From Thiobacillus sp. (GTDB lineage Bacteria; Pseudomonadota; Gammaproteobacteria; Burkholderiales; Thiobacillaceae): a DNA stretch of 34,515 nt. Each line of letters begins with the position of its first letter. Positions within the stretch are counted from its first letter, which is position 1. Location of the stretch: contig NZ_JADMKC010000036.1 of assembly GCF_018780105.1 (NCBI RefSeq), forward strand, positions 1 through 34,515, read 5' to 3'. The translations under genes and the position numbers were made by a program. The notes under the pieces were generated by a model that did not search any database, was not told the origin of the DNA, and saw nothing but the letters and a program-made list of their open reading frames with translations. This document shows, piece by piece, positions 1 to 10,519 of this stretch.

Positions 1-123
1 CCGGAAATCGAGCCTGCCGGGTGGGCGTCAAAGAACTCGCCCCGCTTTTGTAATGTTGATTGATTTTGTGAGCGGGGCTCAAACACCTTTGCCGCTGATC
101 CACCCGGCAGACTCAATTTCCGG
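1..123. repeat. long imperfect inverted repeat with nested inner stem
   Basis: Positions 1-24 and 100-123 are inverted copies matching at 22 of 24 positions (ends CCGGAAAT and ATTTCCGG). A second stem lies inside: GCCCCGCT at 39-46 against AGCGGGGC at 71-78. The stretch could fold into one long hairpin. It may be a miniature inverted-repeat element or a REP-like unit, or it may continue left of the window. No transposase is present. No gene is visible from 1 to about 266. Confidence 0.6.
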
Positions 124-233
124 CGGGGCTGAGAGGGGATGAAGGTCAAAACCAGCGCGGTGATGACGGGGTGTTTACGATTACTATTTGTGCTCCACAG
201 CTTGCACATTCCGCCTACAAATGCCCCTATGCG

Positions 234-253
234 ACATAACTCATAAGTTATGT
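234..253. repeat. short perfect palindrome upstream of the first gene
   Basis: ACATAACT and AGTTATGT flank a 4-base CATA spacer, giving an 8-bp perfect dyad just before the first gene. It could be an operator or a small RNA hairpin. No regulator can be assigned. Confidence 0.4.
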
Positions 254-266
254 GCACAGCATAAAG

Positions 267-2571
<2,305 letters not shown>

Positions 2572-2579
<8 letters not shown>

Positions 2580-3759
2580 GGGCGTGCCCAATGAAATCAG
2601 CGCAACGCCCGACGTGCTCATCGTTGGCGCCGGGCCGGTCGGCGCGGTGTGTGCGCTGGCGCTGCGGCAGCAGGGCATCGCTGCGCAGGTGATCGAGGCA
2701 CAGCCGGAAGACGCGCGCGCCGACAGCCGCACGCTGGCCTTATCGCATGGCTCGCAGCTGATCCTCGAGCGGCTCGGCGTGTGGCGCCGGCTGCAGGACG
2801 TGACGCCGATTACCCGCATCCATATTTCGCAGCGCGGCGCGCTCGGCGTGGCGCGGCTGTCGGCAGAGGACGTGAAGGTGCCGGCATTAGGCTACGTGCT
2901 GCCTTACGCAACGCTGACCGCCGCATTGAAGCAGGCGCTGGCCGAGGCCAAGATTGCGGTCGAATACGGCGTGGCCGTCACGCGTATTGAGCCGGCTGTC
3001 GCAACCGCGACGCTGCATGCCGACGACGGGCGCAGTCACGCGGCGCCGCTGGTGGTGGTGGCCGACGGCGGGCGCGGCGACGCTGCTTCAAAAATGAGTG
3101 TGGCACCCGCACCCAAACTGCAACGCGACTACGAACAGATGGCGGTGGTGTGCGAAGTGCAAACCGAGCTGCCGCACGCAAATCAGGCGTACGAACGGTT
3201 TACGCCGGAAGGCCCGGCAGCCTTGCTGCCGAAAGGGGATCGTTACGCCCTGGTGTGGACAGCCAGCCATGCCGACGCCGAACGCATCGCCGCGCTGGAC
3301 GATGCGGCATTTCTCGATGCGCTGTATCGCCACTTTGGCGGACGCCAGGGGCGGTTTGTCGCTGCCAGCCCGCGCAAAACCTTTCCGCTGAAACTGGCGT
3401 ATGTCGGCAGCACGGCCGCCGACCGCGTGGTGCGCATCGGCAACGCTGCGCAGACCCTGCATCCGGTATCGGGGCAGGGCTTCAACATCGGCCTGCGCGA
3501 CGCTTGGGAACTGGCCAGCCTGTGCGGCGACAGCGCGCCGGATGCCTTGGGCAATGCCACCATGCTGGCGGCGTATGCACGCGGTCGTCGCGTCGACGTG
3601 CTGGGCGGCGTTGGTTTCACCGACTTTCTGGTGCGCGTGTTTTCCAACGACATCGCGCCGGTGCGCCACGCGCGCGGACTCGGCCTGCTGGCGCTGGAAC
3701 TGTGTCCGCCGCTGAAAAACTTCGTCGCGCGACGGATGATATTCGGGGCGCGTGGATGA
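2572..3759 (+). CDS. ubiH: 2-octaprenyl-6-methoxyphenol hydroxylase
   Basis: A 395-aa FAD-dependent aromatic monooxygenase of ubiquinone biosynthesis. The FAD-binding GAGPVG loop is at residues 19-24. The second FAD motif reads GNAAQTLHPVSGQGFN, and the Asn in place of the usual Asp of GDAAH is typical of UbiH rather than UbiF or UbiI. The start is GTG 2572, read inside the end of pepP. The stop overlaps the next hydroxylase gene as ATGA. UbiH acts at the inner face of the membrane in the Ubi complex. Substrate assignment rests on family motifs and context. Confidence 0.9.
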
Positions 3760-4922
3760 GCGGCGAACGCTATCAGGTGGTGATCGTCGGCGCCGGCCTG
3801 GTGGGCGCGGCGGCGGCGTTGGCGCTCGGTCGGCAGGGTTTGCGCGTGGCCTTGGTCGAGCGCCAGCCGCCCGCGCAACCGGATGACGCCTGGGATACCC
3901 GCATCTACGCCATCAGCCCCGCCAGCCAGCGCTTTCTCGAACGCATGCAGGCCTGGCAGCGCATGGACGCTGCCCGCCTGCAGCCGGTATTCCGCATGGA
4001 TGTGATGGGCGACACGTCGGGCGCGATCCGGCTCGATGCCTATGAAGCGGGCGTGTCGCACCTGGCCACCATCGTCGAAAGCGGGCGCCTGCAACACGCG
4101 CTGTGGCAGGCCCTGCAGGCCGACGGCAATGTGGCCTTGCATTGCCCGGCCGTCATCGCAAGCATCGAGCGAGGCGAGTCGCGCACGCGACTGGCGCTGG
4201 CCGACGGCACGCAGCTGGAAACCGAATTGCTGGTCGGCGCCGACGGCGCAACTTCGCGTATCCGCGACTGGGCGGGGCTGGGTTCGACGCTGACGCCTTA
4301 CGGCCAGAGCGGCGTGGTGGCGAATTTCGAATGCGAGCGGCCGCATCGCGGCACCGCGTTCCAGTGGTTTTTCGACCACGATATTTTGGCCTGGCTGCCG
4401 CTGGGCGGGCCGGGCGGGAACCAGATGTCGATGGTCTGGTCCACTCCAGCGGCGCGGGCGGATGAGCTGGTCGCACTGGATGGCGCGGCACTGGCGGAGT
4501 CGGTGCGGGCGGCTGGCCACGATACCCTGGGCGCGCTGCGTCTGTTGACGCCGGCAGCGGCGTTTCCGCTGCGGCTGAACCGGGTGGATGCGGTGGTGGC
4601 GCCCGGCGTGGCCCTGATCGGCGATGCGGCGCATGGCGTGCATCCGCTGTCGGGGCAGGGCGTGAACCTGGGCTTTGGCGACGCCGAAGCGCTGGTCGAG
4701 GTGCTGGCGGCCTATCGCAAAAGCCATTGCGGTGATCTGCGTGTGCTACAACGCTACGCGCGCATGCGTGCCGAGCCGGTGCAGCGCATGCAGGCGCTCA
4801 CCCACGGCCTGCATCACCTGTTCGTCAACGAGCAGGCGGGCTGGCTGCGCAATACCGGCATGGCCTGGCTCAACCGGATGCCGCCACTGAAGGCGGCGCT
4901 GGTGCGCGAGGCGATGGCCTGA
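3756..4922 (+). CDS. UbiF/UbiI/UbiM-type ubiquinone hydroxylase
   Basis: A second 388-aa FAD monooxygenase of the same superfamily, directly downstream of ubiH with a 4-bp ATGA overlap. It has an N-terminal GAGLVG loop (about residues 13-18), the mid-protein SGRLQHALW segment and a C-terminal GDAAHGVHPLSGQGVNLG FAD motif, which separates it from ubiH. Proteins of this type hydroxylate C1, C5 or C6 of the ubiquinone ring. The exact carbon cannot be told from sequence, so no symbol is given. The pair presumably supplies two of the three ring hydroxylations. The start was chosen by the coupled ATG; an upstream open frame overlaps ubiH and is not coding. Confidence 0.88.
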   Translation: MSGERYQVVIVGAGLVGAAAALALGRQGLRVALVERQPPAQPDDAWDTRIYAISPASQRFLERMQAWQRMDAARLQPVFRMDVMGDTSGAIRLDAYEAGVSHLATIVESGRLQHALWQALQADGNVALHCPAVIASIERGESRTRLALADGTQLETELLVGADGATSRIRDWAGLGSTLTPYGQSGVVANFECERPHRGTAFQWFFDHDILAWLPLGGPGGNQMSMVWSTPAARADELVALDGAALAESVRAAGHDTLGALRLLTPAAAFPLRLNRVDAVVAPGVALIGDAAHGVHPLSGQGVNLGFGDAEALVEVLAAYRKSHCGDLRVLQRYARMRAEPVQRMQALTHGLHHLFVNEQAGWLRNTGMAWLNRMPPLKAALVREAMA

Positions 4923-4948
4923 TTTTTCAATTATTTTCTGGAGTTTCC

Positions 4949-5671
4949 ATGAAGTTTGCCGTTCGCTTGACCCAACTGGCGCTGGCCGCCAGCCTGCTGT
5001 TTGCCGCAAGTGCGCAGGCCAACGAGGCCGTGATCCGCAAGGCGCTGACGCAGCAGTTCCCCGGCGCGCAGATTAGTCTGGTCAAGCCCACGCCCTACAG
5101 CGGTTTGTACGAGGTGTATCTCGACGATCAGCTGGTGTACACCGATGCCAAGGCGCAATACGTGATCACCGGCGACGTGATCGACCTGAAAAACCGCACC
5201 AACCTGACGCAGGCACGTTTGAACCAGTTGCAGGCGATCAAGTGGAGCGAGCTGCCGCTGGCCAATTCGATCAAGGTGGTGAAAGGCAATGGCGCGCGCA
5301 AGCTGGTGGTGTTCTCCGACGTCGATTGCCCGTACTGCCGCAAGTTCGAGGCCGAGCTGTCCAAGGTCGACAACATCACCGTCTATACCTTCCTCTACCC
5401 GATCGAAGGCCTGCATCCCAAGGCCGTGCAGATGTCCAAACAGATCTGGTGCGCGCCCGACCGCAACAAGGCGTGGGATGCCTACATCACGCGCGGCACG
5501 GTGCCAGTCAACGACGGCAAGTGTGACAACCCGGTCGACGAAACCATCGCGCTGGGGCAGAAGCTGAAAGTGTCCGGTACCCCCACGCTGTTCTTTACCA
5601 ACGGCCAGCGCGTGCCGGGCATGGTGCCGGCCACACAACTGGAAAAGCTGCTCGCCGCCAACGCGAAATAA
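4949..5671 (+). CDS. dsbC: thiol:disulfide interchange protein DsbC
   Basis: A 240-aa periplasmic disulfide isomerase. A signal peptide covers about residues 1-24 and ends in AQA. The N-terminal dimerisation domain is followed by a thioredoxin fold with the active site Cys127-Pro-Tyr-Cys130 and a cis-proline loop GTPTLFF. Two further cysteines (WCAPD and GKCDN) match the structural disulfide of DsbC. The active site reads CPYC rather than the CGYC of E. coli. A TGGAG ribosome site lies 6 bases before the ATG. It follows the ubi genes by 26 bases and may be read from the same transcript. Confidence 0.93.
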   Translation: MKFAVRLTQLALAASLLFAASAQANEAVIRKALTQQFPGAQISLVKPTPYSGLYEVYLDDQLVYTDAKAQYVITGDVIDLKNRTNLTQARLNQLQAIKWSELPLANSIKVVKGNGARKLVVFSDVDCPYCRKFEAELSKVDNITVYTFLYPIEGLHPKAVQMSKQIWCAPDRNKAWDAYITRGTVPVNDGKCDNPVDETIALGQKLKVSGTPTLFFTNGQRVPGMVPATQLEKLLAANAK

Positions 5672-5684
5672 GACGCGCCCGGGT

Positions 5685-6290
5685 ATGAGCCTCGACTTCT
5701 GGAATGCGCGTTATGCCACCGACGAATATATCTTCGGCACCGCGCCCAATGCCTTTCTCGCCAGCCAGGCTACCCACCTGAAAGCGGGCCAGCGTGCGCT
5801 GTCGATCGCCGACGGCGAGGGGCGCAACGGCGTATGGCTGGCGCAGCAGGGGCTGGCGGTGCATGCCATCGACTTCTCGCCGGCGGCGCTCGACAAAGCC
5901 GCCAAACTGGCGGCCGGATGCGGCGTGACGCTGGAAATCGAACAGGCCGACGTGCTCGACTGGTCCTGGCCCGAGGCGGCCTACGACGTGGTCGTCGCCA
6001 TCTTCATCCAGTTCGTGCCGCCGCCCGGGCGCGAGCGGATCATCGACGGTATCCGCCGCACCCTCAAGCCGGGCGGCACGCTCATCCTGCAGGGCTACAC
6101 GCCGAAGCAGATCGAATTCGGCACCGGCGGGCCGTCCAATCCCGCCAACCTGTATACCGAAGCCGACCTGCGGCGCTGGTTCGGCGACTGGGACATCCGG
6201 CATCTGGCCGAGCACGAAGCGGTCATCAGCGAGGGCATCCACCATCATGGCAGGTCGGCGTTGATCGATTTGGTGGCAATCAAAACCTAG
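5685..6290 (+). CDS. class I SAM-dependent methyltransferase
   Basis: A 201-aa methyltransferase. It opens with FWNARYATDEYIFG, typical of the TehB/thiopurine-methyltransferase-like group. SAM motif I reads LSIADGEGRNGVWLA (about residues 42-56) and is followed by an acidic AIDFSPAAL loop. Later motifs include the FIQFVPP region and LKPGGTLILQGYTPKQ. The gene begins 13 bases after dsbC, so it is probably co-transcribed. The substrate is unknown; detoxification of small nucleophiles or metalloids is possible but not shown by the sequence. Confidence 0.85.
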   Translation: MSLDFWNARYATDEYIFGTAPNAFLASQATHLKAGQRALSIADGEGRNGVWLAQQGLAVHAIDFSPAALDKAAKLAAGCGVTLEIEQADVLDWSWPEAAYDVVVAIFIQFVPPPGRERIIDGIRRTLKPGGTLILQGYTPKQIEFGTGGPSNPANLYTEADLRRWFGDWDIRHLAEHEAVISEGIHHHGRSALIDLVAIKT

Positions 6291-6339
6291 TGCGTGTGTT
6301 CATGGCCATGGTGATGCAGGCCAGATGCGGTACGACGGC

Positions 6340-6786
6340 CTAATACTGGCCGCGTACGCCATTCAGCGCGGGATAGCCGCCGGGGTCGGGATCCGCACCC
6401 TTGCTCAGGATGTTCAGGCGCGCCTTCATGGCCATGATTTCCGCCTGTTGGCTGGCCATGATTTCTTCTGCTAGTTGACGCGCCAGAGGGTCTTGGCCGT
6501 GGATCAGGACCAGGCGGGCCATGTCCACCGCCCCCTGGTGGTGCGGGATCATCATGGCGAGGAAATCGACGTCCGCGTTACCGGTGTAGCCGGGGTGATG
6601 CATGTCGGTCATCATCTTTTCCATGTCTCGATCCATCTCGCGGATAAAGCGCTGGAACTGCGCAGGGTAGCGTGACACATCCTCCTGAACGGCCATGCTG
6701 TGGTGGGCGTGCGGTGCCGCACCCTTCTCGGCGAGGGCGCTCGCCGACAGCATCAAGACGAACGCGATGTACGGTAATCGTTTCAT
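6340..6786 (-). CDS. secreted Met-rich DUF305 protein
   Basis: A 148-aa exported protein. A signal peptide (about residues 1-20, ending ALA) is followed by a DUF305 domain with MMIPHHQGAVDMA and paired helices containing IMASQQAEIMAMK. DUF305 proteins are ferritin-like helical bundles, often found near metal-handling genes; their activity is not established. The protein holds 14 methionines, many clustered, plus histidines. The start at 6786 is preferred over the ATG at 6792 because GGAGG lies 6 bases before the former and abuts the latter. The gene sits 15 bases after the beta-propeller gene and is probably its operon partner. Confidence 0.85.
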   Translation of the reverse strand: MKRLPYIAFVLMLSASALAEKGAAPHAHHSMAVQEDVSRYPAQFQRFIREMDRDMEKMMTDMHHPGYTGNADVDFLAMMIPHHQGAVDMARLVLIHGQDPLARQLAEEIMASQQAEIMAMKARLNILSKGADPDPGGYPALNGVRGQY

Positions 6787-6801
6787 GGCCATCCTCCCCC
6801 T

Positions 6802-8178
6802 TCAACCCGCTTGGCTGCGCGCGCCGGGACGCACGTAGACCAGGTTGATGCTCTTCTTGTTGCGCAGCTTGCCGGACGGCAGGTCGAGATTGCCGAGCGG
6901 GATTTGCGCAATGAAACCTGGCTTGAACGGATCGCTGACGTCGAACACGCTGCACACGGTCTGGCCTTCGGCCGGCGTGCCCGGCAGTTCGTCCTGCTCG
7001 TGGGCGACGTAGAGGCGCGTGCCTTCGGGGTTGGTCCACAGGCCGTGTGACTCGCGGCCATGGGTGAAGAAGTTGCTCACTACCTTCCGGCTGCCCGCGG
7101 GCGCGCTGCGGTCGATGATGGCGATCTGGCTCGATGCGACGCCGCCGGGGCCACCGTCGTCCACTCGCGCGAGGCTGGCATAGACCGCGCGCCCATTGGC
7201 GTTTTCCACGAACTCCACATGGTTCGGCCGCGCCATTTTGCCCAGCTGGACGTGGCTGAGCACGCGGTGATCGCCCGACGCCTCCCAGGCGGAAACGCTG
7301 TCGGCCAGCTTGTGGGAGAACCACACTTCCTTGCCGTCCGGCGTGGTCTTCTGGAATGGGGTGAAGCTGAAGGGGTCCTGGGCCGTGAGGTCGAGGGTCG
7401 TTTTGAGCTTCGGCCGGCTGTAGCCGTGGCGGTTGGCGTTGACGTGGTACACGTCGACCTTGGACACCTTCTGCGAGATGACGAAGGCGAGCTTGCCGTT
7501 CGTGCTGAACCACACCTGGGCCGGGCCGTTGAGGGTGTCGAGGTACTGGCGCACTGCGCCGGCTTCCTTGCCGCCGACCTGCTTGAGCGCACGTTCCACG
7601 TCGAGAATCACAATGCGGTTCTCGCCGCGCAGGGTGACCCACAGTTCCTTGCCGTTGCGCGTGAAGGTGGGCTCGTGCGGCTCGCGTCCGATCAGGATGC
7701 CGCTGGACAGGCGCTGGGCGCTGGTCTTGTCGCCAGCCTGGGGATTGGCGGTGCTGCCGATCACCGAGCGGGTGCGGGCGTCGATGAGGTAGACGTTGCT
7801 GCTGCCGCGTCCGGTGGTGGCGATGAGGCTGGAATCGGGCGAAGGCGCCGCGCCGTGGATGGAGATGGCGCCGTGATAGAGGGGCTTGTGGATCATCGCC
7901 GCGTGGGTGGGCACTACGCCGCCGGTGACGAAACGGAAGGGCGGGCGCGGATCCTCGTCGAAGCTGGTGAGGTTGATGGTGGAATCCACGGTGTTGCTGT
8001 AGGGGTTGATGACCGTCAGCGTGTTCGAGTCCTCGTTGCAGATGAAGACACGGTCGCTTCCGGTGTCGGCGGCGACGCCACCGATGTTCGGCCCTGCCAA
8101 AGAGGGGCCTGCATCGATCAGACTGCCAACCGCCCCCAGGGCTGCCAGCTTGAGTATGTCTCTGCGGGTAAGGTTCAT
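6802..8178 (-). CDS. Tat-exported YncE/YVTN-type beta-propeller protein
   Basis: A 458-aa protein with a twin-arginine leader (TRRDILK at about residues 4-10, then a hydrophobic ALGAVGSLIDA stretch). The mature part resembles YncE/YVTN seven-bladed propellers, with repeated blades such as GSDRVFICNEDSNTLTVIN and TRLYVAHEQDELPGTP. Tat export implies folding before export, perhaps with a bound metal; the ligand and function are unknown. The start at 8178 has AAGGAGA five bases upstream; the open frame continues to 8286 without a comparable site. It heads an operon with the DUF305 gene and has a putative ECF promoter about 130 bases upstream. Confidence 0.82.
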   Translation of the reverse strand: MNLTRRDILKLAALGAVGSLIDAGPSLAGPNIGGVAADTGSDRVFICNEDSNTLTVINPYSNTVDSTINLTSFDEDPRPPFRFVTGGVVPTHAAMIHKPLYHGAISIHGAAPSPDSSLIATTGRGSSNVYLIDARTRSVIGSTANPQAGDKTSAQRLSSGILIGREPHEPTFTRNGKELWVTLRGENRIVILDVERALKQVGGKEAGAVRQYLDTLNGPAQVWFSTNGKLAFVISQKVSKVDVYHVNANRHGYSRPKLKTTLDLTAQDPFSFTPFQKTTPDGKEVWFSHKLADSVSAWEASGDHRVLSHVQLGKMARPNHVEFVENANGRAVYASLARVDDGGPGGVASSQIAIIDRSAPAGSRKVVSNFFTHGRESHGLWTNPEGTRLYVAHEQDELPGTPAEGQTVCSVFDVSDPFKPGFIAQIPLGNLDLPSGKLRNKKSINLVYVRPGARSQAG

Positions 8179-8309
8179 TTGATTCTCCTTTAATTCATGG
8201 ATCGGGTTGGCGACCTGGCGGCATGCCGGATGCAGGGAATGGATCGAATTCATCCTGGTGCGGGCGTTGCGCAGAGGGTCGGACAAGCCCGCTCCTGGGT
8301 CGATGCAGA

Positions 8310-8338
8310 ATGAACAACTGCGCGGTGAGATTTATTCC
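8310..8338 (-). promoter_or_regulatory. putative ECF promoter, propeller/DUF305 operon
   Basis: On the minus strand GGAATAA (8338-8332) and GTTCAT (8315-8310) are separated by 16 bases. The same pair precedes three other leftward genes, with a 15-base spacer. The leader to the ATG at 8178 would be about 125 nt, longer than for the other three. Confidence 0.55.
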
Positions 8339-8404
8339 GCAGGTCTTCGCAAAAGCCGCGGTCAGGATTGGCTGATATCGCGGCCGGCCAGGTCACCAGG
8401 CACG

Positions 8405-8692
8405 CTAGCGATAAGGGGACCAGTCCTCCGGGAGGCGTGCGTACTTGTCGCCCCAGGGACCTTCGGATACGGCGGCAGTCGTGACTTTGGCGGGCACATC
8501 CAGCAGAACGCTGCCGTACATGTCGCCTTCGCCAGCCTCGATCGTTGCATCGGTTGTGGGTTGGATTGGATCGCAGAGTGCGTGGCCGTATGAATCGGGG
8601 CTGCACCAAGATGTGGATTCGGCTTGGGCCTGTATCGAAGACATGCAGACCAGCACAGAGAAAATTCCGACAATAAGATTGCGAGTGTTCAT
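8405..8692 (-). CDS. small secreted protein of unknown function
   Basis: A 95-aa protein with a clear signal peptide (about residues 1-24, ending AQA). The mature part is about 71 residues, acidic, with two cysteines close to the new N-terminus (WCSPDSYGHALCDP) that could form a disulfide. I do not recognise a family. The start at 8692 is supported by AGGAG about 8 bases upstream and by the signal peptide beginning there. It has its own putative ECF promoter and lies between two operons with the same promoter type, so it is probably a member of the sigma-factor regulon. Confidence 0.7.
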   Translation of the reverse strand: MNTRNLIVGIFSVLVCMSSIQAQAESTSWCSPDSYGHALCDPIQPTTDATIEAGEGDMYGSVLLDVPAKVTTAAVSEGPWGDKYARLPEDWSPYR

Positions 8693-8754
8693 GAGATGAC
8701 TCCTTGATAAAAATGATGTGTTGACGAATGGCGCGTATCGCACCATTCATTCTC

Positions 8755-8782
8755 ATAAACGCCGGGGAAACAGGATTATTCC
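8755..8782 (-). promoter_or_regulatory. putative ECF promoter, small secreted protein
   Basis: On the minus strand GGGAATAA and GTTTAT are separated by 15 bases, about 60 bases before the ATG at 8692. Both boxes and the spacing match the sites at 10315-10342 and 11272-11299. Apart from this site and a hairpin near 9010, the stretch 8693-9055 holds no gene. Confidence 0.65.
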
Positions 8783-9009
8783 CACGATGCTTGTCAAAGA
8801 ATTCTTGCCGAAACGGGAGAACGCGGCGGAATAAAATGGCGCTTCGCGCTGTGCGCCGCCAGGATGTTTTTCGGCTGTGCACGCGCCCAGACGAAACGTG
8901 TTTGATCTACGCCGTTATCACCTGACGTGTCGGCATCGAGCGGTCGCTCCGGTGTTCGGAGAGACGGAGTCAAGGCAGGCCAGATGGGGAGAAATCCAAG
9001 ATTTGAATT

Positions 9010-9043
9010 CACCGGCCTGCGTGGGTTTTTGTGCAGGCCGGTG
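9010..9043 (-). terminator. stem-loop downstream of the cupin gene
   Basis: CACCGGCCTGC (9010-9020) and GCAGGCCGGTG (9033-9043) form a perfect 11-bp stem with a 12-base loop, just after the cupin stop codon. There is no clear T-run on the minus strand, so it may be an RNA-end stabiliser or a weak terminator. Confidence 0.5.
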
Positions 9044-9055
9044 GAATGAAACTAA

Positions 9056-9415
9056 TCAACGCGAGAGGGGAACGATCTCCAGCACGATGCAGCCAACGTC
9101 GGTCTTGAACGGCCCATGTAGTTCCCCAGGGGGACGGCTGGCGTAGTGCCCCGCTTCGAGCCACATGGCAAACGCACTGTCGTATAGCCGGCCGCTGACG
9201 ATGAATACTTCTTCGGGATACGGATGCGACTTGCCGCCTAAGGCCGTCGTATCGGCACCCGGAAGAAAACGGGTCAACCTGGTGTACTCGCCGGTCTCTC
9301 TGTCGATACTCAGCGTAAGTTCCTCGGCCATGCCCTCCAATCCCTTGATAGGTGCCCACTCTTTTTGGGCTTCGGGGCTGAATGCATTCCAGTAGGTGAC
9401 AGTGGATTTGGCCAT
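9056..9415 (-). CDS. ChrR-like cupin domain protein
   Basis: A 119-aa protein formed almost entirely of one cupin barrel. Cupin motif 1 reads HPYPEEVFIVSGRLYD and motif 2 reads GHYASRPPGELHGPF, which resemble the C-terminal cupin of the ChrR anti-sigma factor. It lacks a separate N-terminal zinc-binding anti-sigma domain. It starts 13 bases after the AcfC-like gene and is presumably co-transcribed. It may be a small metal-binding sensor or enzyme; its role is unknown. Its presence in an ECF-type regulon is suggestive because ChrR cupins sense oxidative signals, but that link is inference. Confidence 0.8.
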   Translation of the reverse strand: MAKSTVTYWNAFSPEAQKEWAPIKGLEGMAEELTLSIDRETGEYTRLTRFLPGADTTALGGKSHPYPEEVFIVSGRLYDSAFAMWLEAGHYASRPPGELHGPFKTDVGCIVLEIVPLSR

Positions 9416-9428
9416 GTCTTGCTCCAGA

Positions 9429-10244
9429 TCAGCGTATCCATCCCTCGGTCTTCATCAGCGCCTGGGCCTCCGGGGTGACGAGAAAATCGAGGAACTGCTT
9501 GGCTTCCGGATCGGCGTCGGGCGAGAGCGCCACATTCACATCGCGCCAGATTTGCCGTTCGCGGGGCAGCGGGACTTCTTCGAGCGTGTCCGCGTAGGTG
9601 ACGGGCCAATCCGGCCAGGTGATCCAGGCATCCGCGCCGAGTTCCTTGAAGGCCTTCAGGCTCGCGCCCGATCCCTTGCCGAAGGCGACGATGTTGCGGC
9701 GGAACGCACGGATGTCCTCGAGTCGGCCCAAGCGCCCGGCAACGTCCTCCCAGGTGCCGGTTCCTGAGGTGTTGGAAACGCCAGCGCCTTCGGTGACCAC
9801 GATTTTGACGCCATCCTTGAGCAAGTCTTCGAAGCGTTTGATGTTTTTCGGGTTGCCGGATTTCACCGCGATGATCGTCGGGCGAATGTAGATCGGCTCG
9901 ACTTGATCCGAGGAAAAGGTCTTGTAGGTTTCCAGAAATGCGGTCATCGACTGTTCCGATGTGCCCCAGAGAATATCGGCATCGGCTTGGGCCTTGGCCG
10001 ACCATTTGCGTTCGGGGCCGGCAATGATTTCAACGCGTTTGCCCGTCTTCTTCTCCCAGACGTTTGCGACCTTCTTGAAGGCGGTATGCGGTCCGCCCGC
10101 GCCATAAAATTTTACGATCCCGTCCTTTGGCATATGCTTGATCGACGGGTCATAAAGACCGCTTTCCTGCGCGAATGCCGCGCCAGACAGCGCCAAGCAG
10201 GCCATGCCAGTGAAAAAACCAACCATCGAATTGTGTGCCTTCAT
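9429..10244 (-). CDS. AcfC-like periplasmic substrate-binding protein
   Basis: A 271-aa periplasmic binding protein. A signal peptide (about 1-26, ending AFAQ) is followed by VKFYGAGGPHTAFKKVANVWEKKTG, a GPERKW segment and ADILWGTSEQSM, which resemble the accessory colonisation factor AcfC subgroup of molybdate/sulfate-type binding proteins. No permease or ATPase gene is adjacent, so it may act as a stand-alone binder or scavenger. The start at 10244 has AAGGAGT eight bases upstream. A putative ECF promoter lies about 70 bases before the ATG. The ligand is unknown. Confidence 0.82.
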   Translation of the reverse strand: MKAHNSMVGFFTGMACLALSGAAFAQESGLYDPSIKHMPKDGIVKFYGAGGPHTAFKKVANVWEKKTGKRVEIIAGPERKWSAKAQADADILWGTSEQSMTAFLETYKTFSSDQVEPIYIRPTIIAVKSGNPKNIKRFEDLLKDGVKIVVTEGAGVSNTSGTGTWEDVAGRLGRLEDIRAFRRNIVAFGKGSGASLKAFKELGADAWITWPDWPVTYADTLEEVPLPRERQIWRDVNVALSPDADPEAKQFLDFLVTPEAQALMKTEGWIR

Positions 10245-10314
10245 GCGTTCACTCCTTAAATGAAAATGGGGTATTGGGTTGCAACGCGTGATGCGTGTTG
10301 CGCCACCCGCTTTC

Positions 10315-10342
10315 ATGAACGCTGAGCAGCGCGGATTATTCC
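10315..10342 (-). promoter_or_regulatory. putative ECF promoter, AcfC-like/cupin operon
   Basis: On the minus strand GTGGGAATAA and GTTCAT are separated by 15 bases, about 70 bases before the ATG at 10244. The GTGGGAATAATCC flank is shared with the site at 8755-8782. Confidence 0.68.
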
Positions 10343-10449
10343 CACGGGCATGCCGGAATTCTTCGAACGTAGTGAAGGGGGCAGGGGCGCCTCATGCACC
10401 TTGCGCCCTGAAGATTTCGATTTTTCGATTGGATATTTGCAGCGCAGGC

Positions 10450-10474
10450 GTGTGCAGGGCTAAGCCCTGCACAC
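10450..10474. terminator. perfect 11-bp stem-loop after the PEP-CTERM gene
   Basis: GTGTGCAGGGC and GCCCTGCACAC flank a 3-base loop, about 45 bases beyond the PEP-CTERM stop. No T-run follows on either strand. It may stabilise the 3' end or terminate weakly. Confidence 0.45.
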
Positions 10475-10519
10475 CGGCTGCGGGCCGGGAACCTACGCGC
10501 CCGGTCCCAGCGGCATCGT

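Noticed and set aside
234-260. Possible integron attC site before the AT-rich first gene
   Set aside because: GTTATGTGCAC resembles an attC end, but no matching R'' and L'' boxes lie 60-140 bases upstream and no integrase is present. The dyad is only 20 bases long.
3150-3755. N-terminal extension of the second ubiquinone hydroxylase
   Set aside because: The open frame continues upstream within ubiH, but the extension is Arg-rich and non-homologous. The ATGA-coupled start at 3756 begins just before the FAD-binding loop.
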